Numbered from the stretch's first letter, positions 8,999 through 18,304 are shown. The stretch is 64,000 bases of DNA from Pseudoalteromonas carrageenovora IAM 12662 (GCF_900239935.1 NZ_LT965928.1:358945-422944), one strand, 5' to 3'. The notes: generated by a model not told the origin, from the letters alone. Numbers and translations: made by a program.

Positions 8999-9116
8999 AA
9001 CAACTTCACCCATAAAATTAATTGCCTAATGTACTAAAAATATGTCTAAAAACCTATAAGGAATAGCACTATAGAAAGAGGTTGTTCACCTTTTTAGCAA
9101 AAACATAAATTAATAC

Positions 9117-9145
9117 TTGTGTAGGGGGTTGTTGTTGGATAAAAT
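9117..9145 (+). promoter_or_regulatory. rpmE promoter, stringent-control type
   Basis: TTGTGT (9117-9122), a 17-bp spacer and TAAAAT (9140-9145) make a sigma-70 promoter. They are followed by the GC-rich discriminator CCGCGACC, typical of ribosomal genes repressed by ppGpp. Start of transcription is expected near 9152. Confidence 0.65.
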
Positions 9146-9151
9146 CCGCGA

Positions 9152-9228
9152 CCAACAAATTTGTTTTAACGACGTATGGTGCCAGACTTCGGGTTTGGAG
9201 AGCGATGCGGCCTTAACTAGAGGTTCCT
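9152..9228 (+). promoter_or_regulatory. Structured 5' leader of rpmE, possible L31 autoregulatory leader
   Basis: About 77 nt lie between the predicted start of transcription and the rpmE ATG. They hold a small hairpin at 9182-9198 (CCAGAC, TTCG loop, GTTTGG) followed by GAGAGCGATGCGGCC and the ribosome site AGAGG. Autogenous leaders for L31 are known in gammaproteobacteria; whether this one fits that covariance model is not tested here. Confidence 0.4.
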
Positions 9229-9444
9229 ATGAAAGAAGGTATTCACCCTAAGTACGAAGTAATTTCTGCAACATGTTCATGCGGAAACAAATTCGAAACT
9301 AGCTCAACTCTTTGTAAAGACATTCACTTAGACGTATGTTCTGCGTGTCACCCGTTTTACACTGGTAAGCAAAAGATTTTAGACACTGGCGGCCGTGTTG
9401 ATCGCTTCAACAAGCGCTTCGGTGCACTTAGCAGCAAGAAGTAA
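9229..9444 (+). CDS. rpmE: 50S ribosomal protein L31, zinc-binding form
   Basis: A 71-residue large-subunit protein starting [20 protein letters not shown]. It keeps the cysteines of the zinc-binding (C+) form: CSCG, TLC and [14 protein letters not shown]. The segment [10 protein letters not shown] near the C-terminus is also typical. L31 forms part of the bridge between the subunits. The C+ form is usual when zinc is available; a C- paralogue may exist elsewhere. It is a single-gene unit with its own promoter and a strong terminator. Confidence 0.97.
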   Translation: MKEGIHPKYEVISATCSCGNKFETSSTLCKDIHLDVCSACHPFYTGKQKILDTGGRVDRFNKRFGALSSKK

Positions 9445-9462
9445 TTATTGCTGTTTAGTTAA

Positions 9463-9489
9463 AAAAAGCACCTTAGGGTGCTTTTTTTG
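9463..9489 (+). terminator. rpmE terminator
   Basis: AAAGCACC-TTA-GGGTGCTTT forms a stem followed by a long T-run (TTTTTTT), 19 nt past the rpmE stop. The A-run on the other side could allow function in both directions. Confidence 0.9.
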
Positions 9490-9490
9490 T

Positions 9491-9959
9491 GCCTAAAATT
9501 TAATTATTTAAGCGACTTTAGTTATTTCCTCTTTTGCATAACTATTTCTGCCTTTTATTATGAGTATGCATAAACCTTTGCAGACAAATCTATTTATATT
9601 CTCTATATTTTAGTTAGTACATTTTTTAACTAGGTTGATAAAAGTAGCCAACGTGGAGTCATCTGTTTTTAAAGTAGAGTAATAGGCTATTATTTTAGAT
9701 TTATAGTAATACTTTAAACGTACATTTTGTAAAGAACATTGGAGACATAAAAGCACCTCAAAACGACCTTTTTTGGTGAATTTTTATTTATTAAATGTCG
9801 ATATAATCCAGCAAAGTTACTGAAAAACCTCTTAAAATTAAAGGATATAGCATATAACAGGATAGACCTGATATTGCTTGGAATTTAAAAATAATAAGGG
9901 TATCTTACCCCAAGACACCACCTCTCACTTTAACTTAAATTGCAGGATACCATCGCGTT
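9491..9959 (+). other. Long AT-rich gene-free stretch before the malic enzyme gene
   Basis: No convincing reading frame or RNA gene was seen in about 470 bp. It holds a TATAAT at 9802-9807 without a good -35 box, and a small perfect dyad GGGTA-TCT-TACCC at 9898-9910, about 50 nt upstream of the malic enzyme start. The likely content is a promoter and long leader for that gene. Confidence 0.4.
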
Positions 9960-11201
9960 ATGTCAGACTTTCGTGAACAAGCACTACATTATCACTCACA
10001 CCCAGTACCAGGTAAAATTAGCATTGAACTAACCAAACCCGCCGAAACGGTTCAAGATCTTGCGCTTGCGTATAGCCCCGGTGTTGCCGAACCCGTTCGT
10101 GAAATAGCTGCTGACCCTGCTAATGCTTATAAATATACCGGCAAAGGTAATATGGTTGCGGTAATTACTAATGGCACTGCAATTTTAGGCCTAGGGAATT
10201 TAGGGCCTTTAGCATCTAAGCCTGTAATGGAAGGTAAAGCGTTATTGTTTAAACGTTTTGCTGGGCTTGATTCAATCGATATTGAAGTTAAGCATCGTAC
10301 CACTGAAGATTTTATCAATACGGTTGCAAATATTGCTGATACTTTTGGCGGTATCAACCTTGAAGATATTAAAGCACCAGAGTGTTTTGAAATTGAAAAA
10401 GCATTAATAGAGCGCTGTAGTATTCCGGTTTTTCATGATGATCAACACGGTACTGCTATTGTGACTGCTGCAGGCATGCTAAACGCGCTAGAAGTGCAGG
10501 GTAAGTCAATTGAAGATGCGATTATTGTATGTTTAGGTGCAGGCGCTGCTGCCGTTGCGTGTATGGAGCTGCTAATTAAGTGTGGCGCACTTCGCGAGCA
10601 TATTTATATGTTGGACCGTAAGGGTGTTATTCATACACGTCGTGATGACTTAAACGAATACAAGCAGCTGTTTGCTAACAATACCGATAAACGTACTTTA
10701 CAAGATGTAATTGCAGACGCTGACGTATTTGTAGGCGTTTCTGGCCCTAACTTGCTAGCAGCTGAAGATTTAAAGCTAATGGCAGAAAAACCTGTGGTGT
10801 TTGCATGTTCAAACCCAGATCCTGAGATCGATCCTGCACTTGCTCATGGTGCACGCAACGACTTAATTATGGCAACGGGGCGCTCTGACTACCCTAATCA
10901 AGTTAACAACGTTTTATGTTTTCCGTTTATTTTTCGTGGTGCACTAGATGTGCGCGCAAGCGCTATTAACGATGAAATGAAAATTGCTGCGGTAGAAGCT
11001 ATTCGTAGTATTGCTAAAGAGCCAGTACCAGCAGAAGTATTAAAAGCTGCGGGTGTTGATAAGCTTGAATTTGGTGCACAGTACATTATTCCTAAGCCAA
11101 TGGATCCGCGTTTACTACCTCGTATAGCTAAAGCTGTAGCTGTAGCTGCGGTAGAATCGGGTGTTGCGCAAATTGACTTACCTGAAAATTACATGGCTTA
11201 A
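9960..11201 (+). CDS. Malic enzyme, short form (oxaloacetate-decarboxylating)
   Basis: A 413-residue enzyme converting malate to pyruvate and CO2 with reduction of NAD(P). Seen are the YSPGVAEPV segment with the catalytic tyrosine, MEGKALLFK with the catalytic lysine, the metal-site motif FHDDQHGTA, and a nucleotide-binding GAGAAAVA. It corresponds to the N-terminal half of MaeB and lacks the phosphotransacetylase-like C-terminal domain found in E. coli MaeB. Cofactor preference cannot be settled by eye. A weak AGGATA ribosome site precedes the ATG. It is expressed alone and ends at a terminator shared with metJ. Confidence 0.92.
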   Translation: MSDFREQALHYHSHPVPGKISIELTKPAETVQDLALAYSPGVAEPVREIAADPANAYKYTGKGNMVAVITNGTAILGLGNLGPLASKPVMEGKALLFKRFAGLDSIDIEVKHRTTEDFINTVANIADTFGGINLEDIKAPECFEIEKALIERCSIPVFHDDQHGTAIVTAAGMLNALEVQGKSIEDAIIVCLGAGAAAVACMELLIKCGALREHIYMLDRKGVIHTRRDDLNEYKQLFANNTDKRTLQDVIADADVFVGVSGPNLLAAEDLKLMAEKPVVFACSNPDPEIDPALAHGARNDLIMATGRSDYPNQVNNVLCFPFIFRGALDVRASAINDEMKIAAVEAIRSIAKEPVPAEVLKAAGVDKLEFGAQYIIPKPMDPRLLPRIAKAVAVAAVESGVAQIDLPENYMA

Positions 11202-11216
11202 AGGTATATGCTAAAA

Positions 11217-11248
11217 CAAAAAAACCTCAGCAATGGCTGAGGTTTTTG
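11217..11248. terminator. Bidirectional terminator between malic enzyme gene and metJ
   Basis: AAAAACCTCAGC-AATG-GCTGAGGTTTTT is a perfect stem flanked by A- and T-runs, placed between two convergent genes, so it can end both transcripts. Confidence 0.92.
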
Positions 11249-11265
11249 ATTAAAAAGGTAACGAT

Positions 11266-11586
11266 TTATTCTTCGTTTAAAATAGGCACTTCTAAACCCA
11301 TTTCTTGCATTATCTTTTTAACTTCTTCAGGTACTTTTTCTGCATTGTCTTTGCGTAAGTCATCGTCATTTGGTAATGGCTGGCCTGTAAATGCATGCAA
11401 AAACGCTTCGCATAACAACTCACTGTTTGTTGCATGGCGAAGGTTATTTATTTGACGGCGCGTGCGCTCATCCGTTAAAACTTTTAATACATTTAGCGGG
11501 ATCGAAACGGTGATCTTTTTAACTTGCTCTGATTTTTTCCCGTGTTCTGCGTATGGGTGAATATATTCACCATTCCATTTAGCCAT
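11266..11586 (-). CDS. metJ: Methionine regulon repressor MetJ
   Basis: A 106-residue ribbon-helix-helix repressor, nearly identical to E. coli MetJ over the DNA-binding region: [39 protein letters not shown], and the segment [20 protein letters not shown]. It uses S-adenosylmethionine as corepressor and binds tandem 8-bp Met boxes (AGACGTCT). The C-terminus diverges, as is common. It is transcribed away from metB, and a perfect Met box lies in the shared region, so both genes are probably under MetJ control. Confidence 0.98.
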   Translation of the reverse strand: MAKWNGEYIHPYAEHGKKSEQVKKITVSIPLNVLKVLTDERTRRQINNLRHATNSELLCEAFLHAFTGQPLPNDDDLRKDNAEKVPEEVKKIMQEMGLEVPILNEE

Positions 11587-11763
11587 AAGATGTATCGTTG
11601 CCTCAGATTATTAATTTCTCACACGGCGTAAAAAGCGTGTAAATATGCGTGAAATTCTATCGATTTAAAAAAGATAGTCAAATAATAGATACCAATCTAT
11701 CTTAATAAGCCGGCTGTAATTGTAAATATAGCCCCATTCAAGTTTTATAAGTTAGTTATTTTT

Positions 11764-11834
11764 AGCCATCTAGAGCTTTAAAAGCTTTGACTTATCAAAA
11801 TGGATAACTTACTCTTTTAGACGTCTAAACATCC
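11764..11834 (+). promoter_or_regulatory. metB control region: -35 box and Met boxes
   Basis: AGACGTCT at 11819-11826 matches the MetJ box 8 of 8 and sits in a 14-bp palindrome (11816-11829). The adjoining 8-mer 11827-11834 matches 5 of 8. A weaker tandem run of 8-mers at 11764-11795 scores 6, 5, 4 and 5 of 8. TTGACT at 11787-11792 is a good -35 box; the -10 (TACTCT, 11810-11815, 17 bp spacing) is weak. The perfect box would then cover the start of transcription. Confidence 0.75.
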
Positions 11835-11854
11835 AAATTAATCAGGTGACGAAT

Positions 11855-13069
11855 ATGAGCGAAAAAAACAAAGCGACTATTGCAGTACGTAATGGCGTAG
11901 ATGCAGATAAACACCATGGCGCTGTAGTTCCGCCAATTTATTTATCGACTACGTATTCGTTTGCCGACTTTGATACTAAGCGTCAGTACGATTATGGGCG
12001 CAGCGGTAATCCCAATCGCGATATATTAGCTGAAACATTGGCTGAACTTGAAGGTGGTGCGCGCGGTATTATTACTGCCACAGGCATGGCTGCCGTGCAT
12101 TTAGCGACTCAGTTATTAAATAATGACGATACACTGGTTATTCCACATGATTGTTATGGTGGAAGCTACCGTTTATTTACGTCTTTGCAAAAACGCGGAT
12201 TACTAAAGCTTGAAGTTTTAGATTTAACCAAGCAAGAAAACTTAGATAAAATTTTAGCAATAAAACCTAAATTAATATGGATTGAAACACCAAGTAACCC
12301 GGTACTGCGCTTAACAGATATTAAAGCAGTGACTGATATAGCTAAGCAGTGCGGGGCACTTGTTGCTGCAGATAACACGTTTTTATCACCTGCGCTGCAA
12401 AACCCAATTAAATTTGGTGTAGATATTGTTGTTCACTCGACGACTAAATATATCAATGGCCATTCTGATGTTGTGGGCGGCGCTGTGATAGCTGCAACAC
12501 AAGAGCTTGGTGATGAGTTAGCTTGGTGGGCAAATAACATTGGTATTACAGGTGCACCATTTGATAGCTATTTAACGCTTCGTGGCTTGCGTACTTTAAA
12601 TGTACGTTTAAGACAGCATCAAGAAAACGCACTTGCAATTGCCAAGTACCTTGAAAGCTCTGAATTTGTGAGCCAAGTTTACTACCCAGGACTTGAGTCG
12701 CACCCTCAACATGCATTGGCAAAGGCTCAGCAACTTGGCTTTGGTGGTATGGTCAGTTTTGATATTAAAGGCGATGTTAACGACGCTGCGGCATTTTTAA
12801 CAAGCCTTGAGGCATTTAGCTTAGCAGAGTCGCTAGGCGGCGTAGAGAGCTTAATTTGCCACCCTGCAACGATGACGCATGCAGGAATGGAGCCTAAAGC
12901 CCGTTTAGAAGCGGGGGTGGGTGATACGCTCATTCGTATTTCGGTAGGTATTGAAGATATAAACGACTTAGTTGCTGATTTCGAACGCGTGTTTGAACTT
13001 GTAAAACCAGGGCAAAATAAAAACATTGGCCGTGTAGGTAAAGGTGCTGGCACGCCCGGTGGCATGTGA
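11855..13069 (+). CDS. metB: Cystathionine gamma-synthase (O-succinylhomoserine type)
   Basis: A 404-residue PLP enzyme of the Cys/Met metabolism family. It joins an activated homoserine to cysteine (or sulfide) in methionine synthesis. Seen are the YDYGRSGNPNRD segment, ATGMAAVHLATQLL, ADNTFLSPALQNP, and the PLP lysine motif VVHSTTKYINGHSDVVGG. The ATG at 11855 is chosen because AGGTGA at 11844-11849 fits it; a GTG at 11846 overlaps that ribosome site. It is followed by metL after a repeat element, as in the metBL operon of enterobacteria. Substrate choice between succinyl- and acetyl-homoserine is not certain. Confidence 0.92.
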   Translation: MSEKNKATIAVRNGVDADKHHGAVVPPIYLSTTYSFADFDTKRQYDYGRSGNPNRDILAETLAELEGGARGIITATGMAAVHLATQLLNNDDTLVIPHDCYGGSYRLFTSLQKRGLLKLEVLDLTKQENLDKILAIKPKLIWIETPSNPVLRLTDIKAVTDIAKQCGALVAADNTFLSPALQNPIKFGVDIVVHSTTKYINGHSDVVGGAVIAATQELGDELAWWANNIGITGAPFDSYLTLRGLRTLNVRLRQHQENALAIAKYLESSEFVSQVYYPGLESHPQHALAKAQQLGFGGMVSFDIKGDVNDAAAFLTSLEAFSLAESLGGVESLICHPATMTHAGMEPKARLEAGVGDTLIRISVGIEDINDLVADFERVFELVKPGQNKNIGRVGKGAGTPGGM

Positions 13070-13102
13070 AATTAAGTGCAGCCCGCCCGGCGCTTTGGTA
13101 AG

Positions 13103-13268
13103 TAATACCAATGCGCAATAATACCTAATCAATTTGAGGGATTAAACCGGCGCTAACTTCGTTAAAAATTTTTCATATAGAACAACTAAACAACGAAATT
13201 TTTGCCTTGTTATCGACACGGTTTTCTTATTCTCAAAATAGACATCTTAATTAAGCGAATTGGTATAA
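13103..13268. repeat. Small inverted-repeat element (MITE-like) between metB and metL
   Basis: The left end TAATACCAATGCGC (13103-13116) and the right end GCGAATTGGTATAA (13255-13268) are inverted copies matching at 12 of 14 positions, enclosing about 165 bp with no reading frame. Inside is a second imperfect pair around AAAATTTTTC and GAAATTTTTG. The look is that of a non-autonomous dispersed repeat of marine Alteromonadales. No clear target duplication was found. Confidence 0.55.
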
Positions 13269-13270
13269 AT

Positions 13271-15616
13271 ATGGTCAATTGTGTACATAAATTTGGTGGT
13301 TCAAGCTTAAGCTCTAGTGAGCGCTATCAAAGCGTAGCTAAAATAATTATTGGGCATACTCAGCCAGGCGACTGTGTTGTGGTATCTGCTGCTGGTAAAA
13401 CCACAGATACACTTGTGTCGTTGTGGCAAAGTTATCAGCAGCAAGACACACAAGCTGTCGCTGATATTTTACTGCAGTTAAATAACCATCAAAGCGATTT
13501 AATTGAGCAATTACTACAAGCTGATTTAAAGCGCAGCGCACTTAAAACATTACTCGAAGAACTAAATATAATTGCAAGCTTAGCGCAAAGTGAGCAGCTC
13601 AAAGAAGCGCAATTACTTGCCCATGGTGAGTTATGGTCTGCACGATTATTGGCTGCATATTTACAACAGTTAAACGTACATGCCTGCGCACACGATGCTC
13701 GCCTGCTTTTTACTTTAAATGATGGCGAATTACGCCATGCTCAAAATAAGCTGCAATGTAACAGTGTTATTGATGCCAACAAAGTGAATGTAGTAACCGG
13801 GTTCATAGCGGCAAACACACTTGGCGATACGGTAACGCTTGGTCGTAATGGTAGCGATTACAGCGCTGCATTACTTGCCAGTTATTGTGATGCCAAACAG
13901 GTATGCATTTGGACTGACACGCAAGGTGTATTTAGTACTGATCCGCGTAAAGTAAAAAAGGCAATTAAGTACGCTAAAGTGTGTCGCACTCAGGCCAACT
14001 TACTAGCACGATTAGGCAACCCCGTTTTGCATGCTAAAACGTTATCGCCTTTAAAAAATACCAATATAAAGCTAGCTGTACGGAGTAGTTTTGATGTTCA
14101 AGCAAGTCCAACTCATATTGTTAAAGAAGGTCTAGCTAAGAAAAAGCGCTTTATAACGACGCTACAAAATGTTGATTTATTAACAGTAGAAGGCTTGAGT
14201 GAAGGTGAGGTTGCAAGTGTTAGCCAGCTTATTCAGCATAGTCTTCATCATTTTAACCATAATGGCGAAGTGTATTTAGTCGTACCGGCTGCACAAACAT
14301 ATCAAGTTATTAATTACTTTGCTGGTAGAGCTAATATTAGTGAGTCGAATTTAAACGGCTGTGCAGTTGTTGCACCAGAGCAAGTCATCGGCACACTTAA
14401 ACTGCAAGCTTTAGAAGTATTAGCTGAGCAAACTATAAAACCGCGTTTTGTACATCAAGATAATGGTTATGTTTTATTACTAACTGACCAATTTATTGAT
14501 AGCGATGTGCAAAGCACATTGCATGATAAGCTAGTTAACAAAGGCCAAGAAATTGCGATTATAGTAGCAGGGTTAGGTAATGTAGGTGGAGTGTTTATAC
14601 ACCAACTGGCGGATCAATTTGAGCGCCTAAGTGGTGACTTTAGTATTAAATTAGTTGCTTTGGTTCGCTCTCAAGAGATGCTGTTTAATCCAAGTGGAGT
14701 TAACCCTCAAACATGGGAAAAACAATGGCAGCTTGAGGCCAAAAAATACCAAAGTAATGATTTATTAAATGCAATTAACGAGCTTGATTACGAGCATAAA
14801 GTAGTAATTGATATTACTGCTAGTGAGCAATTTAGCCAGCTTTATACTGACTTTGTGCAAAGCGACTGCCATTTAATTAGTGCAAATAAATATGCGGGCA
14901 CAGCGCCTACACTTTGGTATCAAACACTTAGAAATAATTTGGCAGAGCGCAACCTACACTGGCGTTATAACACAAGTGTAGGGGCAGGCTTGCCTATAAA
15001 CTTTGCTTTAGCTGATTTACAAAATAGTGGCGATAAAATCACTCGAATAGAAGGCGTGTTTTCTGGCACATTATCGTGGTTATGCAGTAAATATGATGGC
15101 AGTGTTGCGTTTTCAGAGTTAGTGCTTGAAGCACAAAAAATGGGTTTTACAGAGCCTGATCCGCGTGAAGACTTATCTGGGCGTGATATGCAGCGTAAGC
15201 TACTTATTTTAGCCCGAGAGCTAGGTGTAGATCTTGAGCTTGACGATATAAGCCTCTCGGCACTTATGCCAGTTGAACTTGCTAAGGGGAGCTGGGACGA
15301 CTTTATAGGTAAAAAAACGCAGCTTGATGCGTTTATTGAAGAACACGCTGCAGCAGCGCAAGCTAAAAATGCCGTGCTTAGATACACAGGGTTATTAGAA
15401 ATTACATGCGATAAAGTCATTGCAAAAGTAGGCATTACCTACGTGCCAAACGGTGATGCGCTAGCAAACTTAACACCTGGCGATAATATTTTTGTGATCA
15501 ACAGTAAATGGTACAGCGACAATGCATTAGTTATTCAAGGCCCTGGGGCGGGTAGTGAAGTAACTGCGGCGGGTGTTCATTCTGATTTATATTGGCTTGT
15601 GCAAAACTTAAAATAA
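13271..15616 (+). CDS. metL: Bifunctional aspartokinase / homoserine dehydrogenase II
   Basis: A 781-residue two-domain enzyme catalysing the first and third steps from aspartate to homoserine. The aspartokinase part opens with VHKFGGSSLSS and contains TLGRNGSDYSAALLA and FSTDPRKV. The dehydrogenase part begins near residue 434 with an NAD-binding GLGNVGG and contains SANKYAGTAP, NTSVGAGLPI and FTEPDPREDLSGRDM. Order and length match E. coli MetL. The first ATG is 13271, with a poor ribosome site; it lies 3 nt beyond the end of the repeat element, so that element supplies the translation-start region. Placement after metB favours metL over thrA. Confidence 0.93.
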   Translation: MVNCVHKFGGSSLSSSERYQSVAKIIIGHTQPGDCVVVSAAGKTTDTLVSLWQSYQQQDTQAVADILLQLNNHQSDLIEQLLQADLKRSALKTLLEELNIIASLAQSEQLKEAQLLAHGELWSARLLAAYLQQLNVHACAHDARLLFTLNDGELRHAQNKLQCNSVIDANKVNVVTGFIAANTLGDTVTLGRNGSDYSAALLASYCDAKQVCIWTDTQGVFSTDPRKVKKAIKYAKVCRTQANLLARLGNPVLHAKTLSPLKNTNIKLAVRSSFDVQASPTHIVKEGLAKKKRFITTLQNVDLLTVEGLSEGEVASVSQLIQHSLHHFNHNGEVYLVVPAAQTYQVINYFAGRANISESNLNGCAVVAPEQVIGTLKLQALEVLAEQTIKPRFVHQDNGYVLLLTDQFIDSDVQSTLHDKLVNKGQEIAIIVAGLGNVGGVFIHQLADQFERLSGDFSIKLVALVRSQEMLFNPSGVNPQTWEKQWQLEAKKYQSNDLLNAINELDYEHKVVIDITASEQFSQLYTDFVQSDCHLISANKYAGTAPTLWYQTLRNNLAERNLHWRYNTSVGAGLPINFALADLQNSGDKITRIEGVFSGTLSWLCSKYDGSVAFSELVLEAQKMGFTEPDPREDLSGRDMQRKLLILARELGVDLELDDISLSALMPVELAKGSWDDFIGKKTQLDAFIEEHAAAAQAKNAVLRYTGLLEITCDKVIAKVGITYVPNGDALANLTPGDNIFVINSKWYSDNALVIQGPGAGSEVTAAGVHSDLYWLVQNLK

Positions 15617-15633
15617 GCTGTGTATATTGATAT

Positions 15634-15665
15634 AAAAACGGCGGCTTAAATTAAGCCGCCGTTTT
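15634..15665. terminator. Bidirectional terminator between metL and mrcA
   Basis: AAAAACGGCGGCTTAA meets its inverse TTAAGCCGCCGTTTT in a long GC-rich stem flanked by A- and T-runs, between two convergent genes. Confidence 0.93.
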
Positions 15666-15680
15666 CTGTTTATAAATGCT

Positions 15681-18173
15681 TTAAAATAACTCTTCTTCTG
15701 TTTTTGTATCTTCTTCAAATATATCGTTAGGCTGAGATAACACATATTTAGTCGGTGCTGTGCCTTTTTCAAAATATTCGAAGCGGCTTGTATAATCATT
15801 TTTATGGCTAAGTAAGCCAGTCGCTAAATCAATACGAATAGAGACAAGCCCTTCGGGTGGTTCAATCGGCGCTTCAGGGGTGCCTTCAAGTGCAGCCCTC
15901 ATAAATTCAACCCAGGCTGGCTGGGCCGTTTTTGCGCCCGATTCTGCACCAGATATTTGACCGCTATCTAGGTTGTTATTGTAGGTTGAGCGGCCTAGTG
16001 GGTTACCCGGGTTATCAAACCCTACCCATACAGAGGTCACTACTTTGCTATTAAAGCCACTGAACCAGGTATCAACAGAGTCGTTGGTTGTACCCGTTTT
16101 ACCAGAAAGATCGCGACGTTCTAGTGCTTGTGCTCGCCAGCCCGTGCCACTCCAGCCAGTTTTATTTGCCCAGCTTCCACCGCCCCAAATACCGCTGTGC
16201 ATTGCATCGGCAATTAAAAACGCATTTTGCTTAGATATAATGCGAGGAGCACATTGACGAGGTTGCTCTACTTCATCAGCACTGCTGCTTAACATAAGCT
16301 CATTGCTTGGTAGAGTAGTGTTTTCATCACAGGCCATTGCTGGGTTAGCTTTAAATAAAACATTGCCATAAGCATCTTGAATTTCTGAGATAAAGTAAGG
16401 TTCTATTAAATGACCACCATTAGCAAAGCTGCTCATACCACGAGCTAGTTCTAGAGGTGTTATAGAGGCGCTACCAAGAGCAAGTGACTCACTACGGTTA
16501 ATATCTGAGTTTTTAAAACCAAACTTTAATAAGTGATCAGCTGTGCGTTGCAGTCCAACGCCACGTAGTAAACGTACTGAAATTACGTTTTTAGATTGCG
16601 CTAAAGCACGGCGAATACGTATTGGACCATTATAAACTGCAGGGCTGTTTTTAGGTCGCCATGCAACGCCTTGGCTTTTATCCCACTGGTTAATGGGGGC
16701 ATCGTTTAGTATTGATGCCAGCGTATAGCCTTTCTCTAGCGCTGCTGAGTAAATAAACGGTTTAATGTTCGAGCCGACTTGGCGTTTAGCTTGTACTGCG
16801 CGGTTGTATTGGCTTTGTTCAAAGCTGTAACCACCTACAATTGCCTTAATTCTGCCATCTTGCGGATCAAGCGACACGATAGCGCTCGCAGCTTCTGGTA
16901 TCTGGCTTAGTATATAAGAGTCGTCTTTGTTTTTACGTAACCATATTTGCATACCTGGGGTCAAAATATCGGTGGCGGCTTTTGGCGCAAAGCTTTGACG
17001 GTAACGTGTAATGTATTTACGCGCCCACTTTAAATTATTCCAATCAAGAGTGGTACGTTGGCCATTTTTTAAAATAACATCAGCGGTTTTTTCATTTACT
17101 TTTAATACTATCGCAGCGTTTAAATCGCCAAGTTCTTTTACTGGTTTTAATTTATCGATAATTTGCTGCTGTGTTAAAGCTGGTTGTGTTTCTGGATCCC
17201 ATAAAACATCAACAGGCCCTCTAAAACCATGGCGCATATCGTAGTTATGTAAATTATTAACTAGCGCTGTTTGCGCTGCTTTTTGAACGCGAGATTCAAC
17301 AGAGGTAAAAATTTTAAAACCAGAATTATAGGCTTTATCAACCCCGTAACGAGATACCATTTCAGCACGAACCATTTCAGAAATATAAGGTGCGTATAAA
17401 TCTATCTCTGCGCCATGGAAATATGCAGTTATAGGCTGGTTGGTTGCTTCATTATATTGTTCTTGGGTGATGTAGTTTTCAGTTAATAAACGGCCTAAAA
17501 CAACATTTCGGCGTGCTTTTGCACGAGTCGGGTTACGAATAGGGTTTAAAGCAGAAGGCGCTTTAGGTAGGCCTGCAATCATCGCCATTTGTGCAAGTGT
17601 TAAATCTTTTAACTCTTTACCATAATAAACTTGTGCTGCAGCACCAATACCGAATGCACGGTTACCTAATTCTATTTTATTAAGGTAGAGTTCTAAAATT
17701 TCGTCTTTAGTTAATACATTTTCTATGTGCAGGGCTATAAATATTTCTTTAACTTTACGGATATACGCTTTTTCGCGTGTTAAAAAGAAATTTCGAGCAA
17801 GCTGCATCGTTATAGTACTCGCCCCTTGCTTTTTTTCACCGGTAGAAATAAGCACAATAGCAGAGCGAACAATACCAATGGGGTCAATGCCAACATGATC
17901 ATAAAACCGATTATCTTCAGTCGCTAAAAATGCATTAATCAGGGGCTGTGGTATTTCATCAATAGTGACAGGAATACGACGTTTTTCACCAAATTGATTG
18001 ATCAAAAGGCCATCTTTAGTGAATACTTGCATAGGAGTTTGTAATTGCACGTCTTTTAAAACTTGCACACTGGGGATATCAGGTTTAACGTAGTAATAAA
18101 GACTGATTAATGTAATCAGACCAATTAACGTACAAATGATAAAAAATTGTAAAGTTCGTTTTAATAAAATCAC
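15681..18173 (-). CDS. mrcA: Penicillin-binding protein 1A (peptidoglycan glycosyltransferase/transpeptidase)
   Basis: An 830-residue bifunctional class A PBP of the inner membrane. One N-terminal transmembrane helix (about 8-28) precedes the GT51 domain with the catalytic glutamate in ATEDNRFYDH (Glu86) and GASTITMQLARN. An OB-like insert follows, then the transpeptidase domain with SNIK (active serine near 468), SKN (in ALAQSKNVISVRLL) and KTGTT (about 692). It polymerises and cross-links cell-wall glycan. It is divergent from pilM, the usual arrangement in gammaproteobacteria. Confidence 0.96.
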   Translation of the reverse strand: MILLKRTLQFFIICTLIGLITLISLYYYVKPDIPSVQVLKDVQLQTPMQVFTKDGLLINQFGEKRRIPVTIDEIPQPLINAFLATEDNRFYDHVGIDPIGIVRSAIVLISTGEKKQGASTITMQLARNFFLTREKAYIRKVKEIFIALHIENVLTKDEILELYLNKIELGNRAFGIGAAAQVYYGKELKDLTLAQMAMIAGLPKAPSALNPIRNPTRAKARRNVVLGRLLTENYITQEQYNEATNQPITAYFHGAEIDLYAPYISEMVRAEMVSRYGVDKAYNSGFKIFTSVESRVQKAAQTALVNNLHNYDMRHGFRGPVDVLWDPETQPALTQQQIIDKLKPVKELGDLNAAIVLKVNEKTADVILKNGQRTTLDWNNLKWARKYITRYRQSFAPKAATDILTPGMQIWLRKNKDDSYILSQIPEAASAIVSLDPQDGRIKAIVGGYSFEQSQYNRAVQAKRQVGSNIKPFIYSAALEKGYTLASILNDAPINQWDKSQGVAWRPKNSPAVYNGPIRIRRALAQSKNVISVRLLRGVGLQRTADHLLKFGFKNSDINRSESLALGSASITPLELARGMSSFANGGHLIEPYFISEIQDAYGNVLFKANPAMACDENTTLPSNELMLSSSADEVEQPRQCAPRIISKQNAFLIADAMHSGIWGGGSWANKTGWSGTGWRAQALERRDLSGKTGTTNDSVDTWFSGFNSKVVTSVWVGFDNPGNPLGRSTYNNNLDSGQISGAESGAKTAQPAWVEFMRAALEGTPEAPIEPPEGLVSIRIDLATGLLSHKNDYTSRFEYFEKGTAPTKYVLSQPNDIFEEDTKTEEELF

Positions 18174-18304
18174 TTATATTTCCCTAAATGGACTCCCAAT
18201 TGCGAGTTTTGACTGCTAGTATATATTGATTAAAAAATGAATAATATTTTTTCAGATAAAAATTATAACTTGTTTATTATTAAAACAAAGGCCAAGTTGC
18301 AAAC

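Noticed and set aside
12727..13065. Minus-strand frame inside metB
   Set aside because: It is antisense to a conserved gene; the proline- and serine-rich product looks like a shadow of metB codons.
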